Assembly: GCA_019114115.1 (NCBI GenBank)
Contig: DXGD01000444.1
Coordinates: 1 to 5,474 of the forward strand
DNA from: Candidatus Nesterenkonia stercoripullorum
GTDB taxonomy: Bacteria; Actinomycetota; Actinomycetes; Actinomycetales; Micrococcaceae
Length of the DNA: 5,474 nucleotides
Direction: 5' to 3'
A program made the translations under genes and the position numbers. Below the pieces are notes generated by a model that was not told the DNA's origin, made no database searches, and saw only the letters and a list, made by a program, of their open reading frames with translations. Positions 1 to 5,474 of this stretch are shown here, in pieces. Positions within the stretch are counted from its first letter, which is position 1; the number at the start of each line of letters is the position of its first letter.

Positions 1-1882
1 CCACCTGACCAGCCACGGCTTGGTTGTCTCCGGTCAGCAGCACCGGCGTCAGGCCCAAGCGCCGGAACTGCGCAACAGCCTCTGCCGACGTAGGCTTGAC
101 CTGGTCAGCGACGATGAGCACGCCTCGCGCGGCGCCGTCCCAGCCGACGGCAATCGCCGTCTTGCCCTGCGCCTGGGCCGCCTGCTTCGCCGCGCTGAGC
201 TCCGCGCCGAGGGGGATCGACCACTCGGCGAGCAATGATTCCCGGCCGGCCAGCAGAGCGTGGCCCTCGACCACCCCCTGAACCCCCTTGCCCTCGAGGT
301 TCTCGAAGGACTCCGGCGCTGGAAGCTCCCCGATACGGTCGAGCGCGCCGGCAGCAATGGCCTGAGCGATAGGATGCTCGGAGTAGTGCTCAAGCCCCCC
401 GGCGAGCCGGAGCAGCTCCCGCTCATCCTGGCCTTCGGCAGCGACCACGCCGCTCAGCGCCATCTTCCCTGTTGTCACCGTGCCGGTCTTGTCGAGCACG
501 ATCGTATCGACCCGGCGCGTGGACTCCAGGACCTCCGGACCCTTGATGAGCACGCCCATCTGCGCACCGCGGCCGGTGCCGACCAGCAGCGCCGTCGGCG
601 TCGCCAGTCCCAGAGCGCATGGGCAGGCGATGATCAGGACGGCGACGGCGGCGGTGAAACCGGCCGAGACCGGGAACCCGGCGCCGAGCCACGCCCCGAG
701 TGCCGCCACGGCAACGGCGATGGCGATCGGCACGAAGACACCGGAGACCTTGTCAGCGAGCCGCTGGATCTCCGCCTTACCGGACTGGGCGTCCTCGACC
801 ATCTTCGCCATCTGCGCCAGCTGAGTGTCCCCGCCGACGCGAGTGGCGCGCACGGTCAGCCGGCCGCCGGCATTGACCGTAGCGCCGGTGACAGCGTCGC
901 CGGCGCTGACCTCGACCGGAACAGACTCACCGGTGAGCATCGAGGCGTCGATGGCCGACGTCCCGGAGACGATGGTACCGTCCGTGGCGATCTTCTCCCC
1001 CGGCCGGACGACGAACTCATCCCCGACGGCGAGCTGCTCGACCGGGATTCGCTGCTCGATCGTCCGCCCGTCGGCGCCACTGCGCAGGACCGAGACCTCT
1101 TTGGCACCGAGCTCGAGCAGAGCCCGCAGGGCCGCACCCGCGCGGCGCTTGGACCGCTTCTCGAAGTAGCGTCCCAGCAGGATGAAGGTGATGACCCCGG
1201 CAGCCACCTCCAGGTAGATATGGCCCAGGCCGTCAGAGCGCGAGATCGTGAGCTCGAAGGGGTGCACGACTCCTGGCTCGCCTGCGCTTCCGAAGAACAG
1301 GGCGACGATCGACCAGATCAGAGCCGCCGTCGTGCCCACGGAGATGAGCGTGTCCATAGTGGCGGCGCCGTGGCGCAGATTGATCCAGGCTGCCCGGTGG
1401 AATGGCCACCCCGCCCACACCACGACCGGGGCGGCAAGCACGAGCGAGGCGAACCCCCAGTAGTCGAACTGCAGCACCGGGACCATCGCCATGGCGATGA
1501 CAGGCACGGAGAGCACGGCCGAGATGATCAGGCGCTGTCGCAGGGTGTGCAGCTCGGTGTCTTCGCCGGCAGGCGCGGAATCGGCGGGCTGCGTGTCGCC
1601 CGGCTGGCCCCCGAGTCCCGCGGCAGGGCCAGAGCTCTTCGGAGCCGGCGGCAGCTGCGCGGTGTAGCCTGTCTGCTCGACGACGGCTATGAGCTCTTCG
1701 GCGTTCAGACGCTCAGCACCTGTGATGCTGGCCTTCTCCGTGGCGTAGTTGACGCTGGCGCTCACGCCGTCAAGACGATTGAGCTTCTTCTCGATACGAT
1801 TCGCACAGGAGGCGCACGTCATTCCGCCGATCTGCAGCTCGATACGCTCCTGCGCCGCGTCCGTGGCCTGTTCAGCGGTCAT
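1..1882 (-). CDS. copA: Copper-exporting P1B-type ATPase CopA, 3' end cut by window edge
   Basis: Membrane pump that uses ATP to drive Cu(I) out of the cytoplasm. About 627 codons are visible, translated by hand from the minus strand. In order: one N-terminal heavy-metal-associated domain with GMTCASC (Cys23, Cys26); a Pro/Gly/Ala-rich linker at about residues 78-108; hydrophobic segments near 119-136, 143-160, 177-198 and 223-239; the actuator motif TGES (317-320); the ion-binding CPC motif (420-422) in the sixth helix; the phosphorylation motif DKTGT (Asp464); the nucleotide-domain SEHP (His503-Pro504); and TGDN (617-620). The frame is still open at position 1. The missing part should hold GDGxNDAP and the last two helices, since family members are usually 730-800 residues. 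The ATG at 1882 is preceded by AGGAGGA at 1891-1897 with 8 nt spacing, and overlaps the upstream gene by 11 nt. The CPC motif and the copZ neighbour favour Cu(I) (or Ag(I)) over Zn/Cd. A longer start is possible (see findings). Confidence 0.96.
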   Translation of the reverse strand, partial: MTAEQATDAAQERIELQIGGMTCASCANRIEKKLNRLDGVSASVNYATEKASITGAERLNAEELIAVVEQTGYTAQLPPAPKSSGPAAGLGGQPGDTQPADSAPAGEDTELHTLRQRLIISAVLSVPVIAMAMVPVLQFDYWGFASLVLAAPVVVWAGWPFHRAAWINLRHGAATMDTLISVGTTAALIWSIVALFFGSAGEPGVVHPFELTISRSDGLGHIYLEVAAGVITFILLGRYFEKRSKRRAGAALRALLELGAKEVSVLRSGADGRTIEQRIPVEQLAVGDEFVVRPGEKIATDGTIVSGTSAIDASMLTGESVPVEVSAGDAVTGATVNAGGRLTVRATRVGGDTQLAQMAKMVEDAQSGKAEIQRLADKVSGVFVPIAIAVAVAALGAWLGAGFPVSAGFTAAVAVLIIACPCALGLATPTALLVGTGRGAQMGVLIKGPEVLESTRRVDTIVLDKTGTVTTGKMALSGVVAAEGQDERELLRLAGGLEHYSEHPIAQAIAAGALDRIGELPAPESFENLEGKGVQGVVEGHALLAGRESLLAEWSIPLGAELSAAKQAAQAQGKTAIAVGWDGAARGVLIVADQVKPTSAEAVAQFRRLGLTPVLLTGDNQAVAGQV

Positions 1883-2090
1883 GCTCGGCGTCCTCCTGCT
1901 CGTCCCCTGTGTCATGCTCAGTCGCGTCCCCTGCGTCGTGCTCGGCAGTCTGATCCGCCTCATGCTCAGCGTTCGTCGACCAGTTCTCCACCACGTGGTC
2001 CGGGACGAGCGCGCCGGCAGTGAAGAACGCCCCGGCAAAGACGGTGATCAAGATCAGCCCGTAGATGCCGAGCCGGGCCGGCGCCTTCAT
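1872..2090 (-). CDS. Small single-pass membrane protein with His/acidic repeat tail, between copZ and copA
   Basis: A 72-residue protein of no firmly known function. The first residues are basic (Lys2, Arg6), followed by one hydrophobic segment at about residues 8-30, which could be a membrane anchor or uncleaved signal. After this, [10 protein letters not shown] leads into a tail (about 40-72) made almost only of Ala, Glu, Asp, His and Thr, with Glu-His pairs at 42-43, 50-51, 58-59 and 69-70. There are five His (32, 43, 51, 59, 70) and no Cys. The basic N-terminus suggests the tail faces outside, where it could bind metal; that is inference. Its ATG overlaps the copZ stop by one base (TGATG), has AGGAG at 2097-2101, and its end overlaps the copA start, so it is a real operon member and probably translationally coupled. 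From memory, similar short anchored proteins with a 'KxPARLxxYG' start occur in actinobacterial copper loci, some as longer proteins. This one may be a shortened form. Confidence 0.85.
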   Translation of the reverse strand: MKAPARLGIYGLILITVFAGAFFTAGALVPDHVVENWSTNAEHEADQTAEHDAGDATEHDTGDEQEDAEHDR

Positions 2091-2302
2091 CAGGCGCTCC
2101 TGACTGCTTCGTAGCCGGCTTCCTCCACGGCGGCGAGGACTGCGTTGTCCTCGATCGGCGCGCGAGCCGTCACCGACAGCTCTCCTGTGCGCGAACTGAC
2201 CTGGACTTCGTCCACGCCCTCAAGCTGCATGACCTCCTCACGGACTGCTGATTCGCAGTGCCCGCAGCTCATCCCCGTGACCTGGAAGGTGCTCGTCTCC
2301 AT
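2090..2302 (-). CDS. copZ: Copper chaperone CopZ (heavy-metal-associated domain protein)
   Basis: Small cytosolic protein of 70 residues that binds Cu(I) and hands it to the copper ATPase, or to the CsoR-type sensor. The whole protein is one HMA domain with the beta-alpha-beta-beta-alpha-beta layout. The metal loop is GMSCGHC, with Cys13 and Cys16 counted from the ATG, followed by the helix ESAVREEVMQLEGV; a conserved Tyr lies near the end in EEAGYEAV. The His between the two Cys (CxHC) is common in actinobacterial CopZ. It is the first gene of the operon, next to the promoter and operator at 2341-2369, and its TGA shares one base with the following ATG. Start choice is open: the ATG at 2302 is directly preceded by an in-frame GTG at 2305, and a purine-rich stretch at 2311-2320 (GGAAAGGCGG) could serve either one. 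The difference is one residue. Confidence 0.94.
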   Translation of the reverse strand: METSTFQVTGMSCGHCESAVREEVMQLEGVDEVQVSSRTGELSVTARAPIEDNAVLAAVEEAGYEAVRSA

Positions 2303-2332
2303 CACCTGTACCGCCTTTCCGCGACTGTCATC

Positions 2333-2346
2333 TACCGTCTACGGTA
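2333..2346. repeat. Second inverted repeat overlapping the copZ -10 region
   Basis: TACCGT-CT-ACGGTA, perfect 6-bp arms and a 2-nt centre, directly next to the G-tract operator. It covers the proposed -10 hexamer and the expected transcription start. It could be a second regulator site or an accident of the promoter sequence; the sequence alone does not decide. Confidence 0.5.
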
Positions 2347-2369
2347 TACCCCTATGGGGTACCAATCAA
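2341..2369 (-). promoter_or_regulatory. Predicted promoter of the copZ operon
   Basis: On the minus strand, TTGATT (2369-2364) is followed after 17 nt by TACCGT (2346-2341). The first matches the -35 consensus in four positions, and the second keeps the key T-A and final T of a -10 box. Transcription would begin near 2334, giving a leader of about 30 nt before copZ. The spacer is the inverted repeat at 2347-2361. It is the only good pair seen in the gap between the SDR gene and copZ. Confidence 0.6.
2347..2361 (-). promoter_or_regulatory. Probable CsoR-type copper operator
   Basis: The sequence TACCCCTATGGGGTA is a perfect 6-bp inverted repeat around a 3-nt centre. G/C-tract inverted repeats flanked by TA are the known recognition pattern of CsoR-family repressors, which leave DNA when they bind Cu(I). 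It fills exactly the spacer between the proposed -35 and -10 of the copZ operon, so a bound repressor would block RNA polymerase. No csoR gene is in the window, so the regulator must be encoded elsewhere. Another CsoR-family metal sensor cannot be excluded, but the genes are copper genes. Confidence 0.75.
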
Positions 2370-2442
2370 GGCGGCGCGATCCCGACGACGGCGAGCCGGC
2401 CGGCCTCAGGACTCAGCGCGGCTCCGCCATCACCCCTGTTCA

Positions 2443-2476
2443 GCGATCAGCGCTGCTCGGCGATCAGCGCGGCTCG
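2443..2476. repeat. 17-bp tandem duplication across the SDR stop codon
   Basis: GCGATCAGCGCTGCTCG (2443-2459) is followed at once by GCGATCAGCGCGGCTCG (2460-2476), with one mismatch. The second copy contains the last codons and TGA of the SDR gene; the first lies just downstream and also carries TGA in the same relative place. A weaker third relative is at 2412-2426. A small stem CAGCG/CGCTG (2441-2445 with 2451-2455) exists here, but there is no U-tract, so it is not a convincing terminator. The rest of the 158-bp gap up to copZ holds only the copper promoter and operator. Confidence 0.7.
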
Positions 2477-3255
2477 AGACGCACCGCGCCGTCGAGCCGG
2501 ATGACTTCGCCGTTGAGCATGGAATTCTCAATGATCTGCTCCACCAGCAGAGAGTAGTCCGCGGGCTGGCCCAGCCGAGCCGGGTGCGGCGTCTTCGACG
2601 AGAGCGACTCCCGGGCAGCATCGGGCAAGCCCGCGACCATGGGAGTCTCGAATACCCCCGGGGCGATCGTCATGACGCGGATCTGCGAAGCGGCCAGCTC
2701 CCTCGCAGCCGGCAGTGTCAGCGAGGCGACCCCGCCCTTGGAGGCCGAGTACGCGATCTGCCCGATCTGCCCGTCATAGGCAGCCACGGACGCAGTATTG
2801 ACGATGACGCCGCGGTCCTCGCCGTCGAGCTCCTCCCCCGCCATCGCCTCAGCGGCGTGGGTCATGAAGTTCACGGTCCCGCCAGCGTTGATCGAGAGCA
2901 CGTGCATGAACGCCTCGTAGCTCAGCGGCCCCCGCTTGCTCAGCAGCTTCCCGGGATCCGCGACGCCAGCGCAGTTGACCAGCACACGCAGCGGCCGCCG
3001 CAGCCCACCGCGTTCCCCTGTCGCCGCGCGCTCCACTGCCGTGGCCGCGACGTCGGGGTCACGCACATCGCCGGGCACGAAGACGGCGTCCTCGCCCAGC
3101 GAGGCCACCGCATCGGCCCGTGTGGTGGTGCCCTGGGCATCCGGCAAGTCGACGACGACGACCCGCGCCCCGCGCCGAGCTAGCCGTTGCGCGGTGGAGA
3201 ACCCCAGGCCGGAAGCGCCTCCGGTGACGATAGCGCTGGATTCGCCGAAATACAT
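2464..3255 (-). CDS. SDR-family 3-hydroxyacyl-CoA dehydrogenase (HSD17B10 / 2-methyl-3-hydroxybutyryl-CoA dehydrogenase type)
   Basis: NAD-dependent short-chain dehydrogenase of 263 residues, the usual SDR length. Visible motifs: TGGASGLG cofactor loop (11-18); Asp36 after the second strand, which favours NAD over NADP; NCAG (94-97); and the catalytic set Asn123, Ser156, Tyr169 and Lys173 (YSASK). The stretch NTASVAAYDGQIGQ and the end MLNGEVIRLDGAVRL are typical of the HSD17B10-like group, which oxidises 2-methyl-3-hydroxybutyryl-CoA in isoleucine breakdown and other short 3-hydroxyacyl-CoAs. The ATG at 3255 is chosen because GGAGAGGA lies at 3261-3268 with 5 nt spacing and the protein then begins right at the Rossmann fold; a frame extension to 3297 adds 14 unlikely residues. 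It diverges from mmsB. The residues before NCAG (about 79-90, Gly/Arg-rich) look longer than in relatives. The exact substrate is inferred; a general fatty-acid role is the main alternative. Confidence 0.9.
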   Translation of the reverse strand: MYFGESSAIVTGGASGLGFSTAQRLARRGARVVVVDLPDAQGTTTRADAVASLGEDAVFVPGDVRDPDVAATAVERAATGERGGLRRPLRVLVNCAGVADPGKLLSKRGPLSYEAFMHVLSINAGGTVNFMTHAAEAMAGEELDGEDRGVIVNTASVAAYDGQIGQIAYSASKGGVASLTLPAARELAASQIRVMTIAPGVFETPMVAGLPDAARESLSSKTPHPARLGQPADYSLLVEQIIENSMLNGEVIRLDGAVRLEPR

Positions 3256-3314
3256 GATGATCCTCTCCCACACGGTGATGCCGGCAGGCGCTTGCACCCC
3301 CGGCAGGTGACGGA

Positions 3315-3321
3315 TACATTA
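3315..3321. promoter_or_regulatory. Candidate overlapping divergent -10 region between SDR gene and mmsB
   Basis: The 193-bp gap between the two start codons has one AT-rich island (about 3311-3330) in a GC-rich background. On the plus strand, TTGCAC (3292-3297), 17 nt, then TACATT (3315-3320) forms a plausible mmsB promoter, giving a leader of about 120 nt. On the minus strand, TAATGT (3321-3316) could be the -10 of the SDR gene, but its -35 (AGGTGA at 3344-3339) is weak. The two boxes would overlap, so the genes may share one control point. No clear operator palindrome was found. Confidence 0.4.
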
Positions 3322-3377
3322 CCAAAACGAGACGCAGATCACCTTCGGTCGTCGGGCATCTCGGACGGCCGGATGCT

Positions 3378-3422
3378 GCACAGCCCAGCGCCGCACAGCC
3401 AAGCGCCGCACAGCCTTGGCGC
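3378..3422. repeat. 15-bp tandem repeat in the mmsB leader
   Basis: Three units in a row: GCACAGCCCAGCGCC (3378-3392), GCACAGCCAAGCGCC (3393-3407), and a degenerate GCACAGCCTTGGCGC (3408-3422). The third unit differs so that CTTGGC (3415-3420) pairs with GCCAAG (3398-3403) of the second unit, giving a 6-bp stem with an 11-nt loop. It lies 27 bp before the mmsB ATG, between the candidate promoter and the ribosome binding site, so it would be in the 5' leader. No riboswitch class was recognised. Confidence 0.7.
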
Positions 3423-3448
3423 TTTCCGCGCAGGACCAAGGAGGACAC

Positions 3449-4393
3449 ATGACGCACGACCCCTCCACCGATCAGCGTGTGGCCTTCCTCGGGCTCGGGC
3501 ACATGGGAGCGCCGATGGCGGCGAATCTCCTCGCCGCCGGAGTTCCGGTCATCGGCTACGACGTCGTGCCGGCCGCGATGGATGCCGCCGCGGACGCCGG
3601 CATCCCGCTGGCGCAGGACGCCATCCAAGCAGTCGCCGACGCCGACGTCGTCCTGACCATGTTCCCCAGCGGCCAGCACGTGCTCGAGGCCTACCGCGGC
3701 ACCGACGACGCTCCAGGGCTGCTGGCCAGCGCGCCATCCGGGGCGACGTTCCTCGACTGCTCGACGATCAACATCTCTGAAGCCCAGGACGCCGCCCGGG
3801 AGGTCACTGAGGCAGGGTTCGACGCCGCCGACGCACCGGTCTCCGGAGGTGTGGTCGGTGCCGAGGCGGGGACCCTGGCGTTCATGGTCGGAGCCGATGA
3901 CCACGTCTTCGCTCGTCTTGAGCCGCTGCTGGCCGTCATGGGCTCACGAGTCGTGCACTGCGGACCCGCCGGCATGGGCCAGGCCGCGAAGATCTGCAAC
4001 AACATGATCCTGGGCGTCTCGATGGTCGCCGTCAGCGAGGCCTTCGTGCTGGCCGAGAAGCTCGGGCTGGACCATCAGGCCATGTTCGACGTCGTCTCCG
4101 GCGCCTCCGGGCAGTGCTGGTCGCTGACCACCAACTGCCCGGTGCCCGGGCCGGTGCCCAGCAGCCCGGCCAACCGTGACTTCCAGCCCGGCTTCGCCGG
4201 CGCCCTGATGGCCAAAGACCTCGGCCTCGCGGTGAACGCGCTCAGCGAGACCTCCGTGGACGCGCCGATGGGCGAGCTGGCCCAGCGCATCTACGCGGAC
4301 TTCGCCTCCGAGTGGGGTGGCGCAGATCAGGACTTCTCGGCGATCATCCAGAGCATCCGCGAGCGCTCCACCTCTCGGCTGCCCCGACGCTGA
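3449..4393 (+). CDS. mmsB: 3-hydroxyisobutyrate dehydrogenase
   Basis: Oxidises 3-hydroxyisobutyrate to methylmalonate semialdehyde with NAD+, a late step of valine breakdown in the cytoplasm. The protein has 314 residues, slightly above the usual 295-300. An N-terminal Rossmann fold begins with FLGLGHMGAPMAANL (GxGxxG at 15-20). The substrate loop DAPVSGG has Ser132-Gly133-Gly134. The catalytic lysine is Lys181 in GQAAKICNN, with Asn185 one turn on, and the C-terminal helical domain carries LMAKDL (Lys256-Asp257). The segment CPVPGPVPSSPANRDFQPGF is typical of true MmsB rather than of tartronate semialdehyde or other beta-hydroxyacid dehydrogenases. The ATG at 3449 is preceded by AAGGAGG at 3438-3444 with 4 nt spacing; an upstream TTG at 3416 lies inside the leader repeat and has no such site. 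It diverges from the SDR gene and ends 22 bp from the convergent synthetase gene. mmsA and the acyl-CoA dehydrogenase often found nearby are not in the window. Confidence 0.94.
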   Translation: MTHDPSTDQRVAFLGLGHMGAPMAANLLAAGVPVIGYDVVPAAMDAAADAGIPLAQDAIQAVADADVVLTMFPSGQHVLEAYRGTDDAPGLLASAPSGATFLDCSTINISEAQDAAREVTEAGFDAADAPVSGGVVGAEAGTLAFMVGADDHVFARLEPLLAVMGSRVVHCGPAGMGQAAKICNNMILGVSMVAVSEAFVLAEKLGLDHQAMFDVVSGASGQCWSLTTNCPVPGPVPSSPANRDFQPGFAGALMAKDLGLAVNALSETSVDAPMGELAQRIYADFASEWGGADQDFSAIIQSIRERSTSRLPRR

Positions 4394-4416
4394 GCCGCGC
4401 CGTTGCAGATCGCGGT
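4394..4416. terminator. Weak hairpin between convergent mmsB and synthetase genes
   Basis: The 22-bp gap between the two stop codons contains CCGCG (4395-4399) and CGCGG (4411-4415), a 5-bp stem, plus a possible G-U pair, with an 11-nt loop. It could end transcription from both sides, but it is short and has no T-tract on either side, so support is thin. Confidence 0.25.
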
Positions 4417-5474
4417 CACCGGCCCCGCAGCTGCGAGTCGCTGTAGTCGACCCCGGACCCCTCGGCCAGGTCACCGTGGGAGACGCGCTGGGCTTCGGCG
4501 TCACGCAGCTCGACGCGGCGGATCTTCCCGGAGATCGTCTTGGGAAGGTCACGGAACTCGATGCGGCGGATGCGCTTGTACCCGGGCAGCTTCTCGCGGG
4601 CGAAGCTGAGCAGCTGACGTGCCGTTTCCGGGGTGGGCTCCCAGCCGGCGGCCAGGGTGACGAACGCTTTGGGCACGCTGAGCCGCAGCTCATCCGGGCT
4701 GGGCACGATGGCAGCCTCCAGGACCGCCGGGTGCTCCACGAGGACGGATTCGAGCTCAAAGGGCGAGATCTTGTAGTCACTGGATTTGAAGACGTCGTCG
4801 GTACGGCCCACGTAGGTCAGCGTGCCGCGCTCGTCTCGGCTGACCACATCACCGGTGTGGTAGAGCCCATCACGGAAGACTCTGGCGTTGGTCTCCTCAT
4901 CGCCGTAGTAGCCACGCATGAGGCCCACCGGGCGCGGGTCCAGGCTGAGGCAGAGTTCGCCCTCGTCGGCGCGCTCCCCGGTAGTCGGATCCACCACGAC
5001 GACGTCGTAGCCGGGCAGCGGGACGCCCATCGCACCAAAGGTGACGCGCTGCCCTGGAGTGTTGGCCACCTGCAAGGTGGATTCCGTCTGGCCGAAGCCG
5101 TCACGGACAGTGCATCCCCAGCCGCGGTGGACCTGCTCGATGACCTCGGCGTTCAGTGGCTCGCCGGCGGAGACGGTCTTCTTCGGGGGCGTCTTCAGCG
5201 CAGTCAGGTCCGCCTTGATGAGCATGCGCCACACAGTCGGCGGGGCGCAGAAGCTGCTCACCTGGGCTTCGTCCATGACGCGCATGAGATCTGCGGCGTC
5301 GAAGCGGGCGAAGTTGTAGACGCATATCGTCGCCTCGGCGATCCACGGGGCGAAGAAGGTCGACCACGCGTGCTTGGCCCACCCAGGAGAGGCCACGTTC
5401 ATATGGACGTCACCAGGTTCCAGTCCGATCCAGTACAGCGTGGACAAGTGGCCCACAGGATACGAGGTGTGCGT
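4416..5474 (-). CDS. AMP-forming acyl-CoA synthetase (ACSM-like), 5' end cut by window edge
   Basis: Activates a carboxylic acid to an acyl-adenylate and then to acyl-CoA. The C-terminal 352 residues are visible; relatives have about 540-570, so roughly 200 are missing. The frame is open to the right edge: the first codons read THTSYPVGH, which in this family follows shortly after the ATP-binding TSGTTG loop, now out of view. A GTG at 5456 is internal, not the start. Motifs counted from the edge: DGFGQTES (125-132, adenine and Mg-ATP site), YHTGD (205-209, ribose-binding Asp), GRTDDVFKSSDYKISPFE from about 223 (hinge and C-terminal lid), and PKTISGK (311-317) with the catalytic lysine Lys317 of the adenylation step. 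The type resembles medium-chain / acetyl-CoA-synthetase-like ligases of Actinobacteria. The substrate is not readable; a short or branched-chain acid would suit the mmsB and SDR neighbours. The C-terminal tail after VELRDAEAQ is unconserved in appearance. Confidence 0.92.
   Translation of the reverse strand, partial: THTSYPVGHLSTLYWIGLEPGDVHMNVASPGWAKHAWSTFFAPWIAEATICVYNFARFDAADLMRVMDEAQVSSFCAPPTVWRMLIKADLTALKTPPKKTVSAGEPLNAEVIEQVHRGWGCTVRDGFGQTESTLQVANTPGQRVTFGAMGVPLPGYDVVVVDPTTGERADEGELCLSLDPRPVGLMRGYYGDEETNARVFRDGLYHTGDVVSRDERGTLTYVGRTDDVFKSSDYKISPFELESVLVEHPAVLEAAIVPSPDELRLSVPKAFVTLAAGWEPTPETARQLLSFAREKLPGYKRIRRIEFRDLPKTISGKIRRVELRDAEAQRVSHGDLAEGSGVDYSDSQLRGR

Noticed and set aside
260..2023. 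A 587-codon open frame on the plus strand, the longest complete frame in the window
   Set aside because: It runs antisense to copA, whose minus-strand translation contains every P1B-ATPase motif in order. The plus-strand product is Arg/Gly/Asp-rich low-complexity sequence with no recognisable domain, as expected for the shadow of a high-GC gene.
2441..2455. Rho-independent terminator after the SDR gene
   Set aside because: The stem is only 5 bp, there is no T-tract on either strand, and it is better explained as part of the 17-bp duplication.
3416..3448. TTG start giving mmsB 11 extra residues
   Set aside because: It falls inside the leader repeat and lacks a ribosome binding site, while the ATG at 3449 has a near-perfect one and begins just before the Rossmann strand.
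3059..3904. A 281-codon minus-strand frame spanning the SDR 5' end, the divergent gap and mmsB
   Set aside because: It overlaps two well-supported genes, has no motif, and its GCAALGCAALG stretch is just the 15-bp leader repeat translated.
3944..4780. A 278-codon minus-strand frame across the mmsB and synthetase 3' ends
   Set aside because: It overlaps conserved coding sequence of both genes and its translation is Arg/Ser/Pro-rich without domain signal.
5454..5456. GTG as the start of the acyl-CoA synthetase
   Set aside because: The frame continues upstream as THTSYP, which matches the family sequence just after the ATP loop, so the gene extends past the window.
1..5474. A novel defence, mobile or RNA-based system
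   Set aside because: All major coding regions belong to known housekeeping or metal-resistance families. No transposase, integrase, nuclease, repeat-spacer array or structured RNA was found.

Overview
The window is about 70% GC, with strong Shine-Dalgarno sites and tightly packed genes. This fits a high-GC actinobacterium. The protein sequences read like Micrococcales (Brevibacterium or Micrococcaceae type), but the genus is not certain.

Left part (1-2370, minus strand): a compact copper-resistance operon, copZ - small membrane protein - copA. The genes overlap by 1 and 11 nt, so they are probably translationally coupled. CopZ is a cytosolic copper chaperone and CopA is the P1B-type Cu(I) export ATPase. 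CopA runs off the left edge just after its TGDN motif, so its C-terminal hinge and last two membrane helices are not visible. Between them lies a 72-residue protein with one membrane helix and a repetitive Glu-His-Asp tail, a plausible but unproven metal-binding accessory. In front of copZ is a promoter-like pair (-35 at 2364-2369, -10 at 2341-2346). Its spacer is filled by a G-tract inverted repeat, TACCCC-TAT-GGGGTA, which looks like a CsoR operator. The csoR gene itself is not in the window.

Right part (2464-5474): three metabolic genes. A short-chain dehydrogenase of the HSD17B10 / 2-methyl-3-hydroxybutyryl-CoA dehydrogenase type (minus) diverges from mmsB, 3-hydroxyisobutyrate dehydrogenase (plus). 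mmsB converges on an acyl-CoA synthetase (AMP-forming, ACSM-like, minus) whose N-terminal part lies beyond the right edge. Together they suggest part of a branched-chain amino acid or short-chain acyl-CoA catabolic locus: valine via mmsB, isoleucine via the SDR, acid activation via the synthetase. The 193-bp divergent intergenic region holds an AT-rich promoter island and a 15-bp tandem repeat in the mmsB leader. A 17-bp tandem duplication sits at the 3' end of the SDR gene.

No RNA gene, mobile element, CRISPR array or phage feature was seen. No gap between genes exceeds 200 bp. The window is mostly conventional. The most distinctive items are the small EHD-repeat protein, the reading-frame arrangement at the copA start, and the double inverted repeat at the copper promoter.
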